Source: JAJYKC01 sp035545735 (GTDB lineage Bacteria; Acidobacteriota; Terriglobia; Bryobacterales; Bryobacteraceae). From it: a stretch of DNA of 64,000 bases. Under the pieces are notes generated by a model. The model was not told where the DNA came from and did no database searches. It saw nothing but the letters and a program-made list of their open reading frames with translations. Shown here one piece after another: positions 1 through 8,806 of the stretch. The number at the start of each line of letters is the position of its first letter. Position 1 is the first letter of the stretch. The DNA is taken from contig DASZXS010000005.1 of assembly GCA_035545735.1 (NCBI GenBank), forward strand, positions 1 to 64,000, given 5' to 3'. Made by a program: the position numbers and the translations under genes.

Positions 1-2
1 AT

Positions 3-461
3 CACACCGGCCTCACGTTCGACCCGCTCGGGGCCGTCCAGGCCTCCGCCAACATCACCGCCGGCCTCCTGCTCGATCCCGAGCGCGGGGAGCGCCTCGT
101 GCAGCAGCACGCCGCCGATCCTTCCGTGGACGGACTCGAGACTCTGATCGGCCATCTCCTGGCGGCGACCTGGAACTCCACCGCTCCCGATGGGGTTGTC
201 CGCCAAGTGGTGAACGAAGTGATTCTGGTGCGCTTAATGGCGCTTGCCGCCAACACATCCGCCTCGGCCGCCGTACGCGCCGCCGCTTTCGGCGCCCTTT
301 CCAAACTGGAGGGTGAGGTCCGGCAGCGCCGCGGGACATCCTATCTGTTTGCCGCCGCGCGCATCAAACGATTTCTGGAGCATCCGGCCATGGAGGACGT
401 CCCGTCCATTCCCGAACCGCCACCCGGACAGCCCATCGGCGAAATTCTCGACTGGAATTAA
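3..461 (+). CDS. Zinc-dependent metalloprotease, C-terminal fragment (DUF4953/DUF5117 type)
   Basis: The reading frame enters from the left edge and ends at TAA, so only about 152 C-terminal residues are visible. The HEXXH catalytic domain lies outside the window. The visible part is helical, with FDPLGA near the start, a DPERGERLVQQH stretch and a PPPGQPIG tail. This matches, from memory of the family, the C-terminal domain of large secreted zinc metalloproteases common in Acidobacteriota and Bacteroidota. These are thought to act on extracellular protein, but no catalytic residue can be checked here. The downstream gene is convergent and a strong hairpin separates the two. The alternative is an unrelated helical domain; the family call is moderately secure. 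Confidence 0.6.
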   Translation, partial: HTGLTFDPLGAVQASANITAGLLLDPERGERLVQQHAADPSVDGLETLIGHLLAATWNSTAPDGVVRQVVNEVILVRLMALAANTSASAAVRAAAFGALSKLEGEVRQRRGTSYLFAAARIKRFLEHPAMEDVPSIPEPPPGQPIGEILDWN

Positions 462-516
462 TTTCTTTTGATATGATCCGGCACCGTTCTCTCAGTAAGG
501 GATAGGAGGAGGGGAC

Positions 517-552
517 AGAGAGTCTCGGATTCGGCGGAATTAGAGGCTCTCT
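517..552. terminator. Strong hairpin between convergent genes, probable bidirectional terminator
   Basis: AGAGAGTCTC (517-526) pairs with GAGGCTCTCT (543-552) with a single G-T wobble. Inside it ATTC pairs with GAAT around a GGCG loop. The hairpin sits between the stop codons of two convergent genes. There is no long T run, so a structural or Rho-assisted terminator is possible. Confidence 0.5.
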
Positions 553-568
553 TCTGCCATGGTGTTCC

Positions 569-1480
569 TTACCGGCGTCCGCCGCGAAGGCCGATGGACC
601 GGGAAGGAACACCGCGAAACGCCGGGAGGCTCGCACCGCGCGATGGCCGCGCAATGGCTTGTGAGCGTGGCGGGGCGCCGCGCCGGGCGACCCACGGTCC
701 GTGCCCGCGCCATCGATAAGGTGCGAGTCTCACATACGCCGGCGCGTAGAAACCCCATCCAAAGGGGCTATAAAAGATCCCGTTTCCCGGGATGAAGGAA
801 TACATGCTCCAGAACGGATTCCAATACCAACCCGCGCCAAACCACCCGTAAGGCTGCGCCACATACACACTGGCGGAAGCCGCGCTGGCTTCGGCAAGAT
901 ACTCGGAGCGTACGTCGCTCCAGGCGAACAAATCGTCGTGCCGGCCGCGATCGAACTTTTGCGATTGCAGGCGGCCATTCAGGGCCGTCTCCCGGCCTTT
1001 CCCAAGACTGACGTGAGAGTCCGCATCGGTGACCGACGCTTTTCCGTCATAGACGCTCACCCGCGGATTCGCGGCATCGAACTCGTATAAGCCTGCTTTC
1101 TCTATCGTTGTTACCGTTCCGGCCACTGAAACCCGAATATGATTCTCCTTCTTCAGGTCGGTCGCTTCGAGAAGGGCTTTTCCATGGGTCAACTCGACCT
1201 GCGTATCGATCAGGCCGGGAGAGATCATCCGTAGTGAACTGTTGCCGCCCAGCCGCAGAAAGACGCCGGGAGTCAGAAGCATTTCCACTCTGCCGTGTTG
1301 TGTCTGGAGCAACTGGTTGGGGTAAACGACGGCATTCCCAATGGACCGGGCGTCGATCGATTCGCCGTTGATCGCGGCTTGTCCTTCCACGTAGTTCACA
1401 GTGCCTGGCACCGCGGGATTGGCGCCCCAGGCAGCCGTGGCAAGGATACCGAGAAAGATCGGAAATCTGATGGAGATCAT
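569..1480 (-). CDS. FecR-domain exported protein with aromatic-rich tail
   Basis: The 303-residue product starts at ATG 1480, preceded by AGGAGGT at good spacing; the open frame continues upstream but without support. Residues 1-20 look like a Sec signal peptide. Residues 25-165 resemble a FecR domain, a beta-rich periplasmic fold that in iron signalling links a receptor to an anti-sigma factor. No membrane helix or sigma partner is adjacent, so this is a stand-alone FecR protein. Residues 211-257 carry 19 aromatic residues out of 47, with Gly and Pro, followed by an Arg/Pro-rich end, suggesting a surface or polymer-binding tail. It lies 64 bases downstream of glnE on the same strand and may be read from it. 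The function is unknown. Confidence 0.75.
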   Translation of the reverse strand: MISIRFPIFLGILATAAWGANPAVPGTVNYVEGQAAINGESIDARSIGNAVVYPNQLLQTQHGRVEMLLTPGVFLRLGGNSSLRMISPGLIDTQVELTHGKALLEATDLKKENHIRVSVAGTVTTIEKAGLYEFDAANPRVSVYDGKASVTDADSHVSLGKGRETALNGRLQSQKFDRGRHDDLFAWSDVRSEYLAEASAASASVYVAQPYGWFGAGWYWNPFWSMYSFIPGNGIFYSPFGWGFYAPAYVRLAPYRWRGHGPWVARRGAPPRSQAIARPSRGASLPAFRGVPSRSIGLRGGRR

Positions 1481-1544
1481 TACTTCGAACCTCCTGTTTG
1501 TTGGATGCGCCGCGCACCCCCCGGGTTCCCTGGGCAGGCCAAGC

Positions 1545-4316
1545 TCACTCGAATTGCGTGTCGAACAATGTCCGGATGCGCTCGCGAAATTGCGCCAGTA
1601 GCTCGGGCAGCGTCTGTGAATGCAGATGCTCGGGAATCCAGCGGTGCGAGAGCGCCGTAAGCGATTCGAGCGCCGCTTCCGACGTCGGCAGCCTTCCTCC
1701 CGCGTGTCCGGAGTAGACGCGCATACCGTGGTCGATGGCGCGATAGAAAACCGCGGCGTCGCGCAGGAAATCCGCATCGGAGCGATCCAGGTGGCCCATC
1801 TTTTCCACCACGTCGATGCGCGCCGGAGTGTTCAGGACTTTGAAGAAGATCCCCGCGCCCTTCAGTCTCAGGTAGAGCAGCAGAAAATCAATGTCGTAAT
1901 ATCCGCCGCGTCCGGCTTTGAGAGAATTCGACGCGCCTTGTTCTTTTTCGAGACGCGCCCGCATGGCGCGGAGGTCCTTGCGGGAGCGCCCGCTTTGCCC
2001 GTAGCGCCGCCAGTCCAGATCCTGCAGCTCATTCAAGAATCCGGTTGCCCGGTCCAGATCGCCGGCTACCGCGCGGGCCTTCATATAGGACAGGCCTTCC
2101 CAGGCTTCGGCGCGATTGGCGAAATATTCCTTGTACGCGCTCTCGGGCTGCACCAACGGCCCGGCGTTCCCGTTGGGGCGAAGCCGCGCATCCACGGCGA
2201 AAAGCTGGCCGTCTCCCGTGTAGGCGCTCAAGATATCGATCAATCGCGACGTCACGCGGGTCCAGAAAACCTGCTCGCGCGCTTGCTTTTCCGGCAGCAC
2301 GAAGACGAGATCCGCGTCAGACGACAAATCGAACTCGCGCATCCCGAGGCGTCCGAGCGCGATCACCATCATCTCGCCCTGCGGCGCTCCGGCGCCCTGG
2401 CTCGCGCGCATTTGCTCCACCGCCATGCGGTATGCCACGCGGATGGAGGCATCCGCAAGATCGGAGGTGAGCTGAAGCGTCTCAAAGACGGGAACGCTCA
2501 GGCAAACGCTCGACGCCTGAATACGGAGCATTTCTCGTTGGAACGCCCGGCGCAGAGAGGACGCATCTTCCAGATACTCCTCCTCCGGAAGCACACCGGG
2601 GCGGCCGCCAAGCCGTTCCAACTCCAAGATGAGTCCCGGTTCGCGCACCAGTACTTCGGCAAAGTGCCGGCTGTGCTCAAAGAGATCGAGAACATGCCGG
2701 CGCAGCGCGGGTCCGGTATCGAGGGACGAAAGCAGGGCGGCATCGACGGAAATCTTCTCCAGAAAATGTTCAAAGAGAGCGCCGTTCCTGTGCGGATAGG
2801 AATGCTCGGCGGCCCGCGCCAGCGAAGGAGCCACTTCCTTCAGAAACGGAATGAGCCGGCTGGCCGTCCCCCGGCTGGGCGCTTCCGGTTCGCCTGGCGC
2901 TTCCAGAGGATCTTCCGCAACGGACATCGAATAATACATCGGGTTCTGCGCATGAATGACGCGGGCGTAAATTTCGTGCACCGATTCGAGATGGGAATTC
3001 AGGCGCTGCAGCAGCTCCGCCGGTGAGGGGGCCGGTTCTCCCGGAACGGGCGGCATCCTCCGCGCCAGCAATTCCATCTCTTTCCCATCGGTGGGCAGGG
3101 AATGCGTCTGGCGGTCGTCGGCGAACTGCAGGCGGTGCTCCAGTTCGCGAAGAAATTGGTACGCGCTCGCCAGCTTGCCGTGCTCGGCGCCCGAGAGCAG
3201 ACCTTTATCGCTGAGCCGCGAGAGCGCCAGCAGCGTGCCGCCATGCCGCACCCACGGCACGCGCCCGCCATGAAATCGCTGGAGACACTGAATCAGAAAC
3301 TCGATATCGCGAATACCGCCAGGCGCGAGCTTGATGTCGAGCCCGGCGTTGGGCGCACGCCGCGCCGCCAGTTTTTCGCTAATCCGCTCCCGCGTGACCG
3401 ACACGGCTTCCACCGCCGAAAAATCAAGCGTGGTCGAGTAAATGAGAGGCTCCGTCGCATCGAGCAGCTCGCGCCCCATCGAGCAATCCCCCGCCACCGC
3501 GCGGGCCTTGATGAGCATCTGCAATTCCCAATCGCGCGCCCGCGTCCTGTAATACTTCAGCGCGCTGTCGAACGGGATGCAGACTTCGCCCAGGCTCCCG
3601 TCCGGCCTCAGCCGCAGGTCCACCCGGTAGCACATCCCCTGGCTGGTATAGGTGGAAAGCAGCTCCGTAAGCCGGTTGGCTACCCGCTTATAGAACTCCT
3701 TGTTCGAAATTCGCTCCGGTCCATCGGTGTCGCCATTGGCCGAATAGACAAACATCAAATCGATGTCCGAGCTATAGTTCAGCTCCCGCCCACCGAGCTT
3801 TCCGAGCGCAATGACGCTCATGCCGCACTCGCGCGACGCGCCGGACGGCTCCACAAACCGCGGAACCCCGTAGCGATCCATCAGCTCGTTCCGGATATGC
3901 CGGTAGCTGACCTCCAGGATTGCGTCGGCCAGGTTGGACAGCTCTTCGGTCACCGCCGGCAGCGGCGCGAAGTCCAACACGTCGCGGATCAGGATGCGGA
4001 GGATCTGCCGCCGGCGGAAGCGCGCCAAAACCAGGGCGTCCAGGAGCGGCGGAGCGGGCTCGACGGTGAGTTCTTCGCGCAGCAAATCGGCATACTCTTC
4101 GGCGCTCCAGCCGCGATGCAAATCCTCTTCGCGCAGCGACAGCAGCCAATCCGGATGAGCGAGGCACTCTTCGGCCAGAAAGCGGCTCTGCGTAAACACA
4201 GCCAGCGCAGCGCGGCGATGAAACGCGGATGCAAGCACCGCGGCGGCCGCTTGCGGCGCTCGCTGCTTCAGACTCGACAAGTAATGCTCGGCGGGGAGCG
4301 TGGCGGCTGGCTGCAT
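1545..4316 (-). CDS. glnE: Bifunctional glutamine synthetase adenylyltransferase/adenylyl-removing enzyme
   Basis: GlnE attaches AMP to, and removes it from, the conserved tyrosine of glutamine synthetase in response to PII and glutamine, setting ammonia assimilation in the cytosol. The 923-residue length fits the family. Two nucleotidyltransferase domains are visible. The N-terminal deadenylylase domain has GKLGGRELNYSSDIDL at about 172-187. The C-terminal adenylyltransferase domain has GRLGMREF followed by SSDADL at about 655-670. The second motif departs from the usual GKLGG but keeps the DxD metal ligands. Neither glnA nor glnB is nearby. The gene is divergent from a LacI-type regulator, and a FecR-domain gene follows it. 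Confidence 0.95.
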   Translation of the reverse strand: MQPAATLPAEHYLSSLKQRAPQAAAAVLASAFHRRAALAVFTQSRFLAEECLAHPDWLLSLREEDLHRGWSAEEYADLLREELTVEPAPPLLDALVLARFRRRQILRILIRDVLDFAPLPAVTEELSNLADAILEVSYRHIRNELMDRYGVPRFVEPSGASRECGMSVIALGKLGGRELNYSSDIDLMFVYSANGDTDGPERISNKEFYKRVANRLTELLSTYTSQGMCYRVDLRLRPDGSLGEVCIPFDSALKYYRTRARDWELQMLIKARAVAGDCSMGRELLDATEPLIYSTTLDFSAVEAVSVTRERISEKLAARRAPNAGLDIKLAPGGIRDIEFLIQCLQRFHGGRVPWVRHGGTLLALSRLSDKGLLSGAEHGKLASAYQFLRELEHRLQFADDRQTHSLPTDGKEMELLARRMPPVPGEPAPSPAELLQRLNSHLESVHEIYARVIHAQNPMYYSMSVAEDPLEAPGEPEAPSRGTASRLIPFLKEVAPSLARAAEHSYPHRNGALFEHFLEKISVDAALLSSLDTGPALRRHVLDLFEHSRHFAEVLVREPGLILELERLGGRPGVLPEEEYLEDASSLRRAFQREMLRIQASSVCLSVPVFETLQLTSDLADASIRVAYRMAVEQMRASQGAGAPQGEMMVIALGRLGMREFDLSSDADLVFVLPEKQAREQVFWTRVTSRLIDILSAYTGDGQLFAVDARLRPNGNAGPLVQPESAYKEYFANRAEAWEGLSYMKARAVAGDLDRATGFLNELQDLDWRRYGQSGRSRKDLRAMRARLEKEQGASNSLKAGRGGYYDIDFLLLYLRLKGAGIFFKVLNTPARIDVVEKMGHLDRSDADFLRDAAVFYRAIDHGMRVYSGHAGGRLPTSEAALESLTALSHRWIPEHLHSQTLPELLAQFRERIRTLFDTQFE

Positions 4317-4391
4317 GCGGAAGTTTCGGACGTTTCGCTGACTTCTCCGTTATGATATCGCCCGCGTTGCCGCCCGCCCGATGCGGCCGGC

Positions 4392-4405
4392 TGTAATCGC
4401 TTACA
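4392..4405. promoter_or_regulatory. LacI-family operator-like palindrome
   Basis: TGTAATCGCTTACA is symmetric at 12 of 14 positions about a central CG. It fits the TGWNANCGNTNWCA consensus bound by many LacI/GalR-family proteins. It lies 15 bases upstream of the ATG of the lacI-type gene and 75 bases upstream of glnE. The simplest reading is autorepression of the regulator; an effect on glnE is possible. Confidence 0.6.
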
Positions 4406-4420
4406 ATACGTCAAAGCTGC

Positions 4421-5413
4421 ATGAATCTCAACGCGGTCGCCAGACTTGCCGGCGTTTCCACCGCCACCGTCTCCCGGGTCCTCAACAACTCCGGAACGGT
4501 GACGCCGCGCACGCGCGCTCGCGTGCTGAAAGCCGCGGCGGAGCTGAATTACTATCCGAATCTGCACGCCCGCTCGCTGGCGGGCGGAAAAAGCCGCACG
4601 CTCGGCGTGATTGTGTCGAATATCGAAAACCCGTTCTTCCTCGACATCTATCAGGCGGTGGAGACGGGCGCGGAGGCGCGAGGTTATGAGGTGGTGGTGG
4701 CCAATACGGACTATCGCCCGGATCAGCTCACTGCCCGCATCCGGCTCATGATTGGACGCCGCGTTTCGGGGCTCGCCGTCATCGTGTCCGAAATGGACCC
4801 GGCGCTAATCGAGGACCTCTCGTCGAGCGGCATCCCGGTGGTCTTCTACGATGTGGGCGCTCCGCGCCGCAATATTACGAACGTGAAGGTCAACTATCGG
4901 CGCGGCATTGAAAAGATGGTCGAATATCTGCACGGCATGGGCCACCGGAAACTCGGCTTTCTTGGTCATCACGCGATGCTGGCGCCGCTCAACGAACGAA
5001 TGCGGGCGGTGCTCGACGCGGTGGAGAGCCGCGCCGGCCAGATGGAGGTTCAGACGAGCGCCGGCGCCGACACGCTCGAAGGCGGGAGGCAGGCCGCGCG
5101 CGCGTTGCTGGCAACCGGATACCGCCCCACCGCGATCGTGTGCGTGAACGACTTCATGGCGATCGGCGCCCTGCGCGAGTTGCGGGAGCAGGGCATCCGG
5201 GTGCCGCGTGATATTTCCGTCACCGGCTTCGACAACATCAATCTATCCGAGTTCTGTTTCCCCGCCCTCACTACCATTCACATTCCCCGCGAGCGGATCG
5301 GACAGACCATTTGCGACTGCCTGATCGCGCGCGAAGGCGATTCACCGGGCAATCGCGAAATCACTATCGACCCGGAACTGGTAGTGCGGGATTCCACCGG
5401 CCCACGCCGGTAG
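4421..5413 (+). CDS. LacI-family transcriptional regulator
   Basis: This is a 330-residue DNA-binding regulator. Residues 1-47 form the LacI helix-turn-helix and hinge, with VARLAGVSTATVSRVLN as the recognition unit. Residues 58-325 form a periplasmic-binding-protein-like sensor with the usual LGVIVSNIENPFF opening and DISVTGFDN near residue 260. The effector is probably a sugar or sugar derivative, but the sequence does not identify it. No transporter or catabolic gene follows directly; the next gene is convergent. Targets must therefore be the gene itself, through the palindrome at 4392-4405, and unlinked loci such as the sugar cluster near 36-42 kb. Confidence 0.92.
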   Translation: MNLNAVARLAGVSTATVSRVLNNSGTVTPRTRARVLKAAAELNYYPNLHARSLAGGKSRTLGVIVSNIENPFFLDIYQAVETGAEARGYEVVVANTDYRPDQLTARIRLMIGRRVSGLAVIVSEMDPALIEDLSSSGIPVVFYDVGAPRRNITNVKVNYRRGIEKMVEYLHGMGHRKLGFLGHHAMLAPLNERMRAVLDAVESRAGQMEVQTSAGADTLEGGRQAARALLATGYRPTAIVCVNDFMAIGALRELREQGIRVPRDISVTGFDNINLSEFCFPALTTIHIPRERIGQTICDCLIAREGDSPGNREITIDPELVVRDSTGPRR

Positions 5414-5423
5414 AGGACCGCCT

Positions 5424-7403
5424 TCATCGCAGCGGAGCCCGGTAGAGTCTGGGCAGCCCCAGGCCCCGGCCGCAATCGCTGGCGAAAATCAATCCTCCGG
5501 AATCAGCTTCCCAAGCGGGGGCGTAGCTATTGCAATCCCCTCCGGTCAGTTCACGCGCGGCTTTCGTTGACAGCTCTTCGACCCAGACATGGCGGATTCC
5601 CCTGCGCGTAACGGTAAGCGCCAGGCGCATCCCATCCGGAGAAACCGCAGGTTCGCCCTGCTCGCCGGGTATACCGGGCGCAAGCGGCTTTCCGTCCGCC
5701 GAATCATAAACGGCGCCCCGCGCCGAAATCGCCAAGTGACGCCCCAGCGGGAACCAGGCTGCCTCTTCCACGGGTCGGGGCGTAGCCAACTCCCCTTGCC
5801 CCAGGATGCGCAGCGTTCCCCCGGCAATAAACGCGAGGCGATCCCCGCTCGCGGTCACGGCCGGATGCGTGGCGTTGAGCGCTTCCGGAGTCAGCGCGCT
5901 GAGAACCTTCGTTCGCGGCTCGAACGACATGATTCTTGAATGCCCGCGCGAAACCAGCTCGAAGAAAATCGGACTCCCGGACGCGGGCACGGCCGGATGA
6001 AACGCATGGCCGTCGAACCCCATCGTGCGGCTCAAAACATAACCTCCCGCGCCCATCGATTCAAACACAATCCCCGCGCTCGAAACAGCGGGCCTGGACG
6101 CGTAGATCGAGGAGGGCTGCAGCAGCACGGGCTGAAAGTGGCTCGCGGGCTCGCGTTCGCGGCTGCGCTGATGAGCGAACGCGCTCCACAACGACGCCGC
6201 GGCAACGAGCGCAAGAGCGGCGAGGACGGGGCGGACGCGAAGATTTCGCCAGTGCGCGCGGCCCGCCCACGCAAACAACCCCAGCAGCAGCCATACCTTC
6301 GGAAACATCCAACTCCAGGCCGGGCGCAGAGGCACGCACAGAAGAATATAGGCGCCGAGCGCCGCGAAGGCCCAGCGGCGGCTGGTACCGCTCATCCACA
6401 GCGCGACCGGAAGCAGCAGCACCAGGAAAACGTAAGAGGCGGTGTTGGGCGAGGCCAGCAGGATCGCAACCAAGAACCAGGCAATTTCGTTCTTCGTAAT
6501 CTCCCGGTCCCTCCGCATCGCCAGCAAAGGAGCGAGCAGAACCGCCATTGTCAGGAACGGGCGAAGGAAGAAGAACGCAAACGGCGCTTCGATCAACGGG
6601 TGCGGGTTGAGCTCCGGTTCATTCACAAACATGCGCCGCAGAAGATTGGTGAAAGTCCCCGTGGCTGGATGAAAAGGGTCCAGAATCGCGTTTTCCGAAG
6701 CCCTTGGAAACACATAGTTCAGGTAGAAGAGATTAGCGTCCCAGCCGAACCAGGCAACGGCCAGAAGCCCCAGTCCCGCGCAGGCGGCCAGCATTCCGGC
6801 CACGGCGCGCCATTGGCGCTTCCACGCGAAATAGAAAAGGAACGGGGCCGTGTAGAGCTTCAACATGCAGGCCGCGCCCATCACAAAGCCTCCGGTAAAC
6901 GCGCGGCGCCGGAGCAAACACCACACACCGGAGGTCATGAGAAATAGCAGGAAGATGTAATACTGCCCAAGCAGAAAATTCGATTCCAGCGAACCGTATC
7001 CCGCAACCGCCAGCAGCAAAATTAGCGCGGCGGACGTCTCGGCCATCTGCGCGGCCAGGACTGCGGACAGCGCCAGGAAAATCAAGTCCAACAACAGCCA
7101 GACCTGCTTGGCATTCTGAGGAGGCAGGCCCGATACGGGCAGCAGAGGCAGCATGGTCCAAGGGGTTTGCGGTATATATCCGCCCAACTGACGCTCGGTG
7201 CCGGTGTAATTCATCTGGCGCTGAAACCAGGTCCAGTCATAGAAGCGATCGAGCGGCATGTGTTTTCGGGCCAGCACCGCCGCGGTGTAGTAATTCGGAA
7301 AATCGGTTTCGACCCGCGTCCATCCCCGATGGAAAGAAGGGACGACTAACAAACCGGATAACGGCACGGCTATCCAAGCCAGAACCCCGCGTCGGGAGGA
7401 CAT
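5424..7403 (-). CDS. GT87-like membrane glycosyltransferase fused to a TolB-like beta-propeller
   Basis: The N-terminal 400 residues are a multi-helix membrane domain of the GT-C fold. DFPNYYTAA soon after the first helix is the acidic first-loop motif of GT87 (DUF2029) polyprenyl-phosphate mannosyltransferases. Residues about 420-659 have no helices and instead carry TolB/PD40-type propeller repeats, for example HPAVTASGDRLAF and EPAVSPDGMRLAL. The protein probably transfers a sugar from a lipid carrier on the outer face of the inner membrane, with the propeller in the periplasm. The fusion is unusual. The gene is convergent with the LacI gene (10-base gap) and divergent from an SGNH hydrolase. 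The glycosyltransferase call is inferred from topology and one motif. Confidence 0.7.
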   Translation of the reverse strand: MSSRRGVLAWIAVPLSGLLVVPSFHRGWTRVETDFPNYYTAAVLARKHMPLDRFYDWTWFQRQMNYTGTERQLGGYIPQTPWTMLPLLPVSGLPPQNAKQVWLLLDLIFLALSAVLAAQMAETSAALILLLAVAGYGSLESNFLLGQYYIFLLFLMTSGVWCLLRRRAFTGGFVMGAACMLKLYTAPFLFYFAWKRQWRAVAGMLAACAGLGLLAVAWFGWDANLFYLNYVFPRASENAILDPFHPATGTFTNLLRRMFVNEPELNPHPLIEAPFAFFFLRPFLTMAVLLAPLLAMRRDREITKNEIAWFLVAILLASPNTASYVFLVLLLPVALWMSGTSRRWAFAALGAYILLCVPLRPAWSWMFPKVWLLLGLFAWAGRAHWRNLRVRPVLAALALVAAASLWSAFAHQRSREREPASHFQPVLLQPSSIYASRPAVSSAGIVFESMGAGGYVLSRTMGFDGHAFHPAVPASGSPIFFELVSRGHSRIMSFEPRTKVLSALTPEALNATHPAVTASGDRLAFIAGGTLRILGQGELATPRPVEEAAWFPLGRHLAISARGAVYDSADGKPLAPGIPGEQGEPAVSPDGMRLALTVTRRGIRHVWVEELSTKAARELTGGDCNSYAPAWEADSGGLIFASDCGRGLGLPRLYRAPLR

Positions 7404-7481
7404 TCCTCCTCAGTGTACGGATTTGCCGGGCGGCGCAGCCCGGCCCGGCGAGCTCGCCGGGACTTCCGATAAACTAGCCCC

Positions 7482-8741
7482 ATGCCGATGCGCTTCCTGC
7501 CGCTCTCCCTGCTCGTCTTCGCCCTCTCGTTCGGATCCTCATCCCCCGCCCAGACGCCCGAAACGGCGCAGACTCATTGGATCGGCACGTGGGGCGCAAG
7601 CCCGTCTCCTCAGCTTCCCGATCTGGCGCAAATGAAAAAGGCCAGGTTGATCTTCGAAAATCAGACTCTGCGCGAAATCGTCCATGTCAGTATCGGTGGC
7701 TCGCGGATTCGTGTCCGTCTCTCGAATGCCTACGGGAAGGAGAGCGTGGAAATTGGCGCTGCCCACGTGGCTCTCCGCGGCGAGGGCTCCGGCATCCTCT
7801 CCGGGTCCGATCGCGCTCTCACTTTCAGCGGCCGGTCGAGCGTTACCATCCCGCCAGACGCGCTGATTTTGAGCGATCCGGTCTCACTCGACATCGCGCC
7901 GTCTTCCGATTTAGCCATCAGCCTCTTTCTTCCCAAACCAACTCCCGGCGGCGGCATCCATTACGCCGCCCAGCAGACAAACTACGTCGCCGCTGGCAAT
8001 CTCACCGCCGCCGCCGCGTTGCCAGACCCCTCGAAGCTCACCTCCTGGGTATTCCTTACGGGCGTAGACGTCGCGGCACCTTTGTCCGCCTCGACGGTGA
8101 TTGCATTTGGCGATTCCATCACCGACGGCGCGGCCTCCACGAACGACACGAACCATCGCTGGCCAAACTTTCTCGCCGACCGTCTCCTCGCGCGAACCGG
8201 CGCCGCCGGCATCGGCGTACTGGACGAGGGGATCGGCGGCAACCGCATCCTGCATGATCCCAACGCGAACATCGCCTTCGGAGTCAACGCTCTCGCACGA
8301 TTCGATCGCGATGTACTGGCGCAGCCGGGAGTAAAGTACGTGATTGTCCTCGAAGGCATCAACGATCTCGGGCACGCGGGACCCAATCGCTTCCCGAACG
8401 AGCAAGTAAGCGCCGACGATATCATTGCCGGCTTGACGCAGCTCATTGAACGCGCCCATGAGAAGGGTCTGAAGATCTACGGGGCCACTCTGACGCCCTT
8501 CGCCGGCGTTCCGTTCGGGGGCTACTTTTCGGAAGAGAAAGAGGTGAAGCGGAAGGCGGTGAATCGATGGATTCGCACCAGTGGAGCATTCGACGCGGTC
8601 ATCGATTTCGAAAAGGCCGTCCAGGATCCCGCAAATCCGGACCACATGGCCGCTGCGTATGACAGCGGAGACCACTTGCATCCCAAGGACGCCGGATACA
8701 AGGCCATGGCCGGCGCCATCGATTTGTCCCTATTCCAGTAA
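7482..8741 (+). CDS. Exported SGNH/GDSL-type esterase
   Basis: The 419-residue product has a Sec signal peptide (about 1-23), a beta-rich N-terminal region and a C-terminal SGNH hydrolase domain. Block I is FGDSITDG with nucleophile Ser212, block III contains GGNRI, and block V is DHLH (Asp397, His400). Such enzymes remove acyl groups, often acetyl, from carbohydrates or lipids outside the cytoplasm. The two-domain layout, opening with THWIGTWGASP, matches secreted carbohydrate esterase-like members. Start ATG 7482 has no clear ribosome binding site, and ATG 7488 would serve equally well. The next gene, also exported, follows on the same strand 65 bases later. Confidence 0.88.
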   Translation: MPMRFLPLSLLVFALSFGSSSPAQTPETAQTHWIGTWGASPSPQLPDLAQMKKARLIFENQTLREIVHVSIGGSRIRVRLSNAYGKESVEIGAAHVALRGEGSGILSGSDRALTFSGRSSVTIPPDALILSDPVSLDIAPSSDLAISLFLPKPTPGGGIHYAAQQTNYVAAGNLTAAAALPDPSKLTSWVFLTGVDVAAPLSASTVIAFGDSITDGAASTNDTNHRWPNFLADRLLARTGAAGIGVLDEGIGGNRILHDPNANIAFGVNALARFDRDVLAQPGVKYVIVLEGINDLGHAGPNRFPNEQVSADDIIAGLTQLIERAHEKGLKIYGATLTPFAGVPFGGYFSEEKEVKRKAVNRWIRTSGAFDAVIDFEKAVQDPANPDHMAAAYDSGDHLHPKDAGYKAMAGAIDLSLFQ

Positions 8742-8792
8742 GAGCCGTAACGGCCTTGCGAGGTGGGAGCATCCGCGAGTAGAATTGGCGCC

Positions 8793-8797
8793 GGAGG
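8793..8797 (+). promoter_or_regulatory. Shine-Dalgarno deciding a TTG start
   Basis: GGAGG lies nine bases before TTG 8807. An in-frame TAA at 8798-8800 closes the frame directly upstream, and the twin-arginine motif begins four codons after the TTG. No other start would retain the leader. Confidence 0.75.
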
Positions 8798-8806
8798 TAA
8801 CCGCAC

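Noticed and set aside
1620..3026. 468-codon open frame on the plus strand within glnE
   Set aside because: It is antisense to GlnE, which carries both nucleotidyltransferase domains; the frame has no domain pattern.
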